From Oscillospiraceae bacterium (GTDB lineage Bacteria; Bacillota; Clostridia; Oscillospirales; Oscillospiraceae), in assembly GCA_017469795.1 (NCBI GenBank), contig JAFUFT010000024.1, forward strand, positions 1-47,019: 47,019 bases of DNA, written 5' to 3'. A program made the position numbers and the translations under genes. Numbering within the stretch: the first letter of the stretch is position 1; each line of letters opens with the position of its first letter. Under the pieces are notes generated by a model, which saw nothing but the letters and a program-made list of their open reading frames with translations, did no database searches and had not been told where the DNA came from. Below are positions 42,753-47,019 of this stretch, piece by piece.

Positions 42753-42772
42753 ATAAGTCATGACTAACTTAT
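42753..42772. promoter_or_regulatory. Candidate LysR operator
   Basis: ATAAGT (42753-42758) and ACTTAT (42767-42772) form an inverted repeat around a second palindrome, AGTCATGACT. It lies between the two divergent promoters, where LysR proteins bind. Confidence 0.5.
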
Positions 42773-42792
42773 GGAGAATCCACAAAAATCCG

Positions 42793-42821
42793 TTGCGGGA
42801 ACAGGACAAATATGCTATACT
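42793..42821 (+). promoter_or_regulatory. Promoter of LysR gene 2
   Basis: TTGCGG (42793-42798), a 17-bp spacer and TATACT (42816-42821). Confidence 0.7.
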
Positions 42822-42849
42822 TATTTCGAACATGAAAGGATGTGGAGAT

Positions 42850-43737
42850 GTGAATTTACTCAAGATTCGCTATTTTGTGGAAGTTGCCCGATGTGGGAGC
42901 TTTTCTGCGGCTGCGGCTAAGCTCTACACTTCTCAGCCGAACATCTCCAAACAGATCGCGCAGATGGAGCAGGAACTGGACTATTCGCTGTTCGTGCGGG
43001 ACAAGCGATCCATCCGGCTTACCACGGCAGGAGCCTTCCTGTATGAACATCTGAAGGACATGCCGGAACGGCTGGAAACACTGTTTGAACAGGCGGCGAT
43101 CCTGTCCCGGAAAGAGGAATCCAGATTGAGTATCGGGATCCTGGAAGGGCAGGATGTGCGGCCGCAGTTTCTGTACCGGCTGGAGCTGGCGAAGGAACGC
43201 TACCCGCATCTGGAGGTCGAGCTGGAGCGGAACTCCTTTGCCAATCTGCGGAACGGATTGAAGGCCGGCCACTACGATATGGTTATCACGCTGGATTTTG
43301 ACGTGGAGCAGGAGCCGGAATTCGATTCGTTTGTCATGTTCGACCAGGCGCCGGCCATTGCCATCAACCGGAAGCATCCTCTGGCAAGGACAGACGAGCT
43401 GGATATGATGCAGCTTCGGAACGAGGATTTTGTGGTGATCTCCCCGGAGGAGAGCCCTGCGGGATATGACCGCTTTATCAAGCAGTGCCAGGAGACAGGC
43501 TTTACGCCCCGAATCGTCCGGCAGCCCCGGAGCCTCGAGTCCCTGATCCTGTGTGTGGAGATGGGTGTCGGCGTTGCGCTTCTGGATCAGCATACACGCC
43601 TGACGTACAATGACGCGGTGCGGGTCATTCCGATCCCCGGGAAGGATATGTATGTGGTGGCCGCGTGCCTGAAAAACGACTACCGGCCCATGCTTCAGAA
43701 CGTGCTGAATCTGCTGACGGGAAAACAGAACCTGTAA
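42850..43737 (+). CDS. LysR-family regulator of the divergent operon
   Basis: A 295-residue LysR-type regulator. The N-terminal helix-turn-helix reads GSFSAAAAKLYTSQPNISKQI and LFVRDKRS; the rest is the effector domain (about 85-290). The start is taken as GTG at 42850, where MNLLKIRYFVEVA matches the family and AAAGGA lies 9 nt upstream; the ATG at 42832 has no ribosome site. It is divergent from the flavodoxin-ADH-OYE-MFS operon with a palindromic site between, so it likely activates that operon when the substrate is present. Confidence 0.9.
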   Translation: MNLLKIRYFVEVARCGSFSAAAAKLYTSQPNISKQIAQMEQELDYSLFVRDKRSIRLTTAGAFLYEHLKDMPERLETLFEQAAILSRKEESRLSIGILEGQDVRPQFLYRLELAKERYPHLEVELERNSFANLRNGLKAGHYDMVITLDFDVEQEPEFDSFVMFDQAPAIAINRKHPLARTDELDMMQLRNEDFVVISPEESPAGYDRFIKQCQETGFTPRIVRQPRSLESLILCVEMGVGVALLDQHTRLTYNDAVRVIPIPGKDMYVVAACLKNDYRPMLQNVLNLLTGKQNL

Positions 43738-43754
43738 CGGACGGAGGAAAAACA

Positions 43755-44171
43755 GTGGAATTACTGGTCATTGACGCCCAGGGAGGCGGATTGGGACGCC
43801 AGCTTGTCTCGGCGGTGAAAAAAGCGCTGCCGGAGCTGACTGTAACGGCGGTGGGAACCAATTCCGCCGCCACGGCCGCCATGCTCAAGGCGGGTGCAGA
43901 CCAGGGGGCCACCGGCGAGAATGCCGTGGTGGTGGGCTGCCGCCGGGCGGATATCATCGCCGGTCCCATCGGACTGCTGATCGCGGACGCCATGCTGGGG
44001 GAGATCACGCCCGCCATGGCGGTTGCGGTGGGGCAGAGCAGGGCGGTGCGGGTGCTGCTTCCCATGAACCGCTGCGCGACCCTGATTGCGGGAGTAGAGG
44101 AAGCCTCTACAGCGCTGCTGCTGGAGGACGCGGTGAAAAAGATCCGGAAGCTGGCCGCAAAGACCCCTTGA
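43755..44171 (+). CDS. DUF3842 family protein
   Basis: A 138-residue protein with the DUF3842 pattern: MELLVIDAQGGGLGRQLVSAV at the start, AVGTNSAATAAMLKAGADQGATGENAVVV and IIAGPIGLLIADAMLGEITP later. The N-terminal loop QGGGLG suggests a Rossmann-like nucleotide site. Function is unknown. The start is GTG at 43755 with GGAGG 9 nt upstream. By my recollection the family often precedes ECF transporter S components, as it does here; its stop codon overlaps the -35 box of that gene's promoter. Confidence 0.87.
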   Translation: MELLVIDAQGGGLGRQLVSAVKKALPELTVTAVGTNSAATAAMLKAGADQGATGENAVVVGCRRADIIAGPIGLLIADAMLGEITPAMAVAVGQSRAVRVLLPMNRCATLIAGVEEASTALLLEDAVKKIRKLAAKTP

Positions 44172-44196
44172 CAGACGAAGGTTGCCCGGGTAAAAT
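44168..44196 (+). promoter_or_regulatory. Promoter of ECF S-component transcript
   Basis: TTGACA (44168-44173), a 17-bp spacer and TAAAAT (44191-44196). The TGA stop of DUF3842 lies inside the -35 box. Transcription should start near 44203. Confidence 0.8.
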
Positions 44197-44202
44197 AATC
44201 CT

Positions 44203-44269
44203 GTGCCGGACAGGAAGTCCGGTCAGAGGCAGAAGCCTGGATTCTTTTTACAGAATGATCGGACATCAG
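44203..44269 (+). ncRNA. Structured leader RNA, candidate unknown riboswitch
   Basis: Two exclusive folds are possible. In the first, CCGGAC (44206-44211) pairs with GTCCGG (44217-44222) around AGGAA. In the second, GTCCGGTC (44217-44224) pairs with GATCGGAC (44257-44264), enclosing two hairpins: AGGC-AGAA-GCCT (44227-44238) and ATTCT-TTTTAC-AGAAT (44241-44256). This is a compact three-way junction. A strong terminator follows directly and then the ECF gene. I compared it from memory with cobalamin, TPP, FMN, THF, preQ1, purine, ZTP, SAM and glycine aptamers and found no match. The pairing is seen; the regulatory role is inferred. Confidence 0.5.
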
Positions 44270-44310
44270 AAGATGCCACAGCCGCCAGAAGGGGGCTATG
44301 GCATCTTTTT
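44270..44310 (+). terminator. Terminator in leader of ECF gene
   Basis: AAGATGCCA (44270-44278) pairs with TGGCATCTT (44299-44307), with an inner AGCC/GGCT stem, and TTTTT follows. It lies 20 bp before the ECF start codon, so it is probably an attenuator. Confidence 0.85.
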
Positions 44311-44329
44311 GCGCGAAAGGGAGTTATTT

Positions 44330-44869
44330 ATGAAAAATACCGGAAAACCTGTTGTCAAATTGGTCTATGCGGCGGTGTGCCTGGCGCTGGCTATGGTGCT
44401 GCCACTGCTGATCGGCCAGATCCCCCAGATCGGACAGGCGCTGAGCCCCATGCACATTCCCGTGCTGCTGTGCGGGTTCCTCTGCGGCTGGCCCTACGGA
44501 CTGGCGGTGGGATTCATTGCGCCGCTTCTGCGGTTTGCCATCTTTGGGATGCCGCCGATCATGCCGACGGGCGTTGCTATGGCCTTTGAACTGGCAACCT
44601 ATGGCTGCCTGACCGGCCTGCTCTATCATCTCCTGCCCAAGAAGATTCCTAGCATCTATGTGACGCTGATCGCCGCCATGATCGGCGGACGGATCGTCTG
44701 GGGCATCGCCCGGTTTGTTTTGGCCGGTCTGACCGCTTCGGAATTTCCCATGGCTGCGTTTATCGCCGGTGCGGTCACCAATGCCATCCCAGGCATTATC
44801 CTGCACATCGTGCTGGTGCCGGCCATTGTGATCGCCATGCAGCGGGCAAAGATCATCCCCAATGACTGA
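44330..44869 (+). CDS. ECF transporter S component
   Basis: A 179-residue membrane protein with about six helices and the pattern of ECF substrate-binding subunits: VYAAVCLALAMVLPLLIGQI, MHIPVLLCGFLCGWPYGLAVG, FAIFGMPPIMPTGVAMAFELATYG. Such proteins bind a vitamin or similar micronutrient and use a shared energising module (EcfA, EcfA', EcfT) coded elsewhere; none is in this window. The ligand is not visible. It starts with AAAGGGAG upstream and overlaps the next kinase gene by 8 bp, which suggests salvage of the imported compound by phosphorylation. Confidence 0.88.
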   Translation: MKNTGKPVVKLVYAAVCLALAMVLPLLIGQIPQIGQALSPMHIPVLLCGFLCGWPYGLAVGFIAPLLRFAIFGMPPIMPTGVAMAFELATYGCLTGLLYHLLPKKIPSIYVTLIAAMIGGRIVWGIARFVLAGLTASEFPMAAFIAGAVTNAIPGIILHIVLVPAIVIAMQRAKIIPND

Positions 44870-45428
44870 GCGGATCACCGCGGAGGAACTGGCGGAGTTT
44901 GTTTCCGGCCTGAACCGGGACCGTGTCATTCTGGCACTGGACGGTCCCTGCGCCTCCGGAAAGACCACCCTTGCCGGAGAAATGGGGCGCCAGTTTGGAT
45001 GGTCTATCGTACATATGGACGATTTCTTCCTCCGCCCGGAGCAGCGGACGCCGGAACGGTATGCCCTTCCCGGCGGCAATGTGGACCATGAGCGGTTTCT
45101 GGCCGAAGTGCTGAAACCGCTCATGGCCGGACTGCCGGTCCGATACAGGCCCTTCGATTGCCGGACCATGGAGCTTTCCGGACCGGTGGAGCTTCCTCCG
45201 GCTACGGTCACGCTGGTGGAGGGGGCCTACTCCTGCCATCCAGCTCTCTGGGGCTTCTATGATCTGCATCTGTTTCTCCCGGTGGATCCGGAGGTGCAGC
45301 ACAGCCGGATCCTTCAGCGAAACGGTGACCGGGCGAACCTCTTCTTTGACCGGTGGATCCCGCTGGAGCGGGCCTACTTTGAGGCGTATGATCTGCCGGA
45401 TCGCTGCGACTTCCTTCTGGAACTGTAA
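44862..45428 (+). CDS. P-loop kinase, uridine-kinase-like
   Basis: A 188-residue P-loop NTPase. Walker A is GPCASGKT (28-35), followed by VHMDDFFLRPEQR, typical of the uridine/pantothenate/nicotinamide-riboside kinase group, and ENVEGAYS-like LVEGAYSCHP. A C-terminal segment RILQRNGDRANLFFDRWIPLE matches the uridine kinase-like family. The start lies within the ECF S-component gene with no good ribosome site, so it is probably translated by coupling. It may phosphorylate the imported ligand. Confidence 0.82.
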   Translation: MTERITAEELAEFVSGLNRDRVILALDGPCASGKTTLAGEMGRQFGWSIVHMDDFFLRPEQRTPERYALPGGNVDHERFLAEVLKPLMAGLPVRYRPFDCRTMELSGPVELPPATVTLVEGAYSCHPALWGFYDLHLFLPVDPEVQHSRILQRNGDRANLFFDRWIPLERAYFEAYDLPDRCDFLLEL

Positions 45429-45429
45429 A

Positions 45430-45460
45430 CAGGCACCCCGGATGGGGTGCCTGTTGTTAT
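45430..45460. terminator. Bidirectional terminator, kinase / GNAT
   Basis: CAGGCACCCC and its complement around GGAT, followed by TTGTTATTG, between converging genes. Confidence 0.8.
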
Positions 45461-45462
45461 TG

Positions 45463-46047
45463 CTATGGGGCAATCTCCACCCGAACCATCCTGTCAAAGA
45501 CCGCTTTCGGCAGAAAGGAACGGTAGAAATCCCGATAGAGCTCCTGAATCTCCTCCGGACTGTGCCGTCCGCGGACCGGGAACTCCATCACCCGGTAGTC
45601 CACGCCGAACAGGCGGGATAAAACGCCGGTGTCCTGAACGCCGGAACGAAGGTAGAACTGCAGACGGCGCTGTTTTACGGTTTGCTCAGCGGGATCGGAT
45701 TCCAGATTCGGGTTTTCCACCTCGCCGAGAATGGATGCGGCGTCGGGCATTTCCCGGGGCAGCCGCAGGAGGAATTCTGTGCCGATTCCGGTATCCCGGC
45801 GTTCCGGCACAATGGCCAGATAGTCGAACAGATAGTGGACGCCATCCTCCCGCCGGAGCGACGCGAAGAACCCATAGCCAAGCAGTTCATCCCGGCCGTC
45901 AAATATGCCGAGCCCGCGATAGCGGGACTGGGCGTGCAATGCCTGAATGGACCGGAAAGGACGAAGCTCGTTGGCAGGGAAGTCCCGCTTCATATAGGTC
46001 TTGTGGATCTGCTTCATTTCCTGCAGAGACAAATCACGTATCATCAT
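45463..46047 (-). CDS. GNAT-family N-acetyltransferase
   Basis: A 194-residue GNAT-fold protein. The central part has FDYLAIVPERRDTGIGTEFLLRL (about 69-95), where RDTGIG is the acetyl-CoA pyrophosphate loop in place of the usual Q/RxxGxG/A. The N-terminal part is typical (RDFPANELRPF). The substrate is unknown. The ATG at 46047 follows GGAGGG; a second Met is next to it. It is divergent from the last gene and has its own promoter. Confidence 0.83.
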   Translation of the reverse strand: MMIRDLSLQEMKQIHKTYMKRDFPANELRPFRSIQALHAQSRYRGLGIFDGRDELLGYGFFASLRREDGVHYLFDYLAIVPERRDTGIGTEFLLRLPREMPDAASILGEVENPNLESDPAEQTVKQRRLQFYLRSGVQDTGVLSRLFGVDYRVMEFPVRGRHSPEEIQELYRDFYRSFLPKAVFDRMVRVEIAP

Positions 46048-46072
46048 GTGGATCCCTCCGGTTTCTGTAGAT

Positions 46073-46101
46073 AGGATAGCACATCCGGGCCGGTTTGTCC
46101 A
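46073..46101 (-). promoter_or_regulatory. Promoter of GNAT gene
   Basis: On the minus strand TGGACA (46096-46101), a 17-bp spacer and TATCCT (46073-46078). Confidence 0.5.
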
Positions 46102-46102
46102 T

Positions 46103-46132
46103 TTGACAGAACCCTTTGGGAAATAGTATAAT
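46103..46132 (+). promoter_or_regulatory. Promoter of C39-like gene
   Basis: TTGACA (46103-46108), an 18-bp spacer and TATAAT (46127-46132), 25 bp before the ATG. Confidence 0.85.
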
Positions 46133-46157
46133 CTTCCCCGAGAGGAGGTGCCGGAGC

Positions 46158-46859
46158 ATGGGACTGTTTTTTCGCCACAAAAAAGCCGAACCGGTCAAGC
46201 GGGAGCGGATCGCAGATCCTGTGCGGGACGCTGCGGCAAAGGAACCCGGCACCTATGTGCCCGGGAACGTGATCGATCTCTGGGAGCCATGGGCGGCGCG
46301 GTTTACCACCACGGCCCACTTCGGCAATGTGGAGCAGATCCGATATTACAACAACTGCGGCCCAACTGCCCTGACCAATTTGGTCTGCATGGCGATGGCG
46401 CGGTTCCGGAAGACGGACTGCGGACTTGATGATGCCAGGCAATTATATCACCGGATCGCCCGGTTTGGAGTCCGGCATCTGTATTTCATCAATTCCAGTC
46501 TGCGGTTTGCCCACGGCACGTCGGACCTGCGGGCAGCCTCTTACATTCGCCGGATCTGCAAGAGGCTGCTGGGCGTCCGGCCCCGGGTACGGCTCCACCG
46601 GTTCACCCGGGATCAGCTGCGGCGGTCCCTGAATTCCGGGGCGCTGCTGTACCTGATGCTTTGGAATCACCCGGTCTATCGCAGCCATCATCTGCTGTGC
46701 TACGGCTGTGAGGACGTGATCAACACGGAAACCGGCGACATGAGGACCTATCTGAAGGTCAGCGACGGGCACGTCAGTCAGACTCGGTATCTGGATCTCC
46801 AGGAGGTTCGCGGCCTCTACTGGGAGGTCCGGTTTGAGAAAGAAAAATCCCCATGTTGA
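46158..46859 (+). CDS. Hypothetical protein, papain-like (C39-type) fold
   Basis: A 233-residue protein I cannot name with confidence. The segment YYNNCGPTALTNL (63-75) is like the catalytic Cys motif of C39/papain-like peptidases (C67). Later RSHHLLCYGCEDV (175-187) would give the His and VSDGHVS (201-207) the third residue. The N-terminus is basic with no signal peptide, so it is probably cytoplasmic. The start follows GAGGAGG. The stop codon (46857-46859) lies inside the terminator hairpin. The group IIC intron begins 24 bp later. Confidence 0.6.
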   Translation: MGLFFRHKKAEPVKRERIADPVRDAAAKEPGTYVPGNVIDLWEPWAARFTTTAHFGNVEQIRYYNNCGPTALTNLVCMAMARFRKTDCGLDDARQLYHRIARFGVRHLYFINSSLRFAHGTSDLRAASYIRRICKRLLGVRPRVRLHRFTRDQLRRSLNSGALLYLMLWNHPVYRSHHLLCYGCEDVINTETGDMRTYLKVSDGHVSQTRYLDLQEVRGLYWEVRFEKEKSPC

Positions 46860-46874
46860 GACATGGGGATTTTT
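46843..46874 (+). terminator. Terminator overlapping end of the last CDS
   Basis: AAAAATCCCCATGT and ACATGGGGATTTTT form a 14-bp stem around TGAG and end in T-rich sequence. It serves as the intron target. Confidence 0.92.
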
Positions 46875-46882
46875 GTCAGGAT

Positions 46883-47019
46883 GTGCGCCCGGCGAGCGCA
46901 CGTTCTATAGGGTGAAAGTCCCGAACGCGCCCGGCAGTGGGAAGCGTTAGCCAAAGGCAAAGGTGTCCATCGCGAGGTGGAATCTGAAGGAAGCCGGATT
47001 TGGAGAGTTGAAAGGTCTC
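46883..47019 (+). mobile_element. Group IIC intron, 5' end (partial)
   Basis: The last 137 nt match the 5' region of bacterial group IIC introns: GTGCGCCCGGC at the splice site, then TCTATAGGGTGAAAGTCCCGAAC, TTAGCC, and AAGGTGTCC...GGTGGAATCTGAAGGAAGC. These domain I segments are the same as in the well-known Oceanobacillus and Bacillus IIC introns. It starts 8 nt after a Rho-independent terminator, the usual insertion site of this class. The reverse transcriptase gene and 3' end would lie beyond the window, so completeness cannot be judged. Confidence 0.93.

Noticed and set aside
44203..44269. Cobalamin riboswitch as the identity of the ECF leader
   Set aside because: The B12 box and the long multi-stem core are missing, and the leader is too short.
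1..47019. CRISPR array, prophage or plasmid features
   Set aside because: No short direct repeats with spacers, no phage structural genes, and no replication or partition genes were seen.

Overview
The window looks like chromosomal DNA of an anaerobic gut Firmicute, most likely Oscillospiraceae (clostridial cluster IV). This is inferred from the GC-rich genes with sharp AT-rich sigma-A promoters and AGGAGG ribosome sites, HPr kinase, the zinc-ribbon form of L28, OYE/iron-sulfur flavin reductases, an acetyl-CoA hydrolase-family CoA-transferase and a glycine riboswitch. No species can be named from the sequence. The left edge lies in a 90-bp tandem repeat with tRNA-like ends. The right edge lies in the first 137 nt of a group IIC intron.

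Layout. 1-337: tRNA-like tandem repeat. 338-5300 (minus): MarR regulator, two-gene heterodimeric ABC exporter and an SDR in one operon. 5500-8361: CoA-transferase and rpmB on the minus strand, with hprK divergent. 8507-20299: two solute-binding lipoproteins without permeases, a LysR regulator, a tRNA-dihydrouridine synthase, a glycine riboswitch with an AGCS symporter, a ThrE-type exporter, a Nudix hydrolase and a large OYE reductase. 20479-29602: a ten-gene Mrp-type cation/proton antiporter operon with four NuoL/M/N-like subunits. 29720-33188: a TtcA-like thiolase, a 5'-nucleotidase-like lipoprotein that has lost its catalytic dyad, and a GtrA protein. 33223-37201: xylA-xylB with a divergent AraC regulator. 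37271-43737: an operon of flavodoxin reductase, alcohol dehydrogenase, OYE reductase and MFS transporter with a divergent LysR regulator. 43755-46859: DUF3842, a structured leader before an ECF S component, a P-loop kinase, a GNAT enzyme and a C39-like protein.

How the genes work together. Xylose use (isomerase plus kinase) has a clear regulator and paired operator repeats, and HPr kinase links sugar use to catabolite control. The Mrp operon suggests use of a Na+/H+ gradient, which would fit the Na+-type AGCS symporter. The 37271-43737 operon reads as uptake plus redox conversion of an unknown small organic compound. The three lipoproteins share a signal-peptide, Ala/Glu-rich linker and domain plan.

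Strongest candidates for something undescribed are: the leader RNA at 44203-44310, which can form either a hairpin or a three-way junction ahead of a terminator; the flavodoxin/ADH/OYE/MFS operon; the dyad-less nucleotidase-like lipoprotein; the Mrp operon with four antiporter subunits; and the tRNA-like tandem repeat at the left edge.
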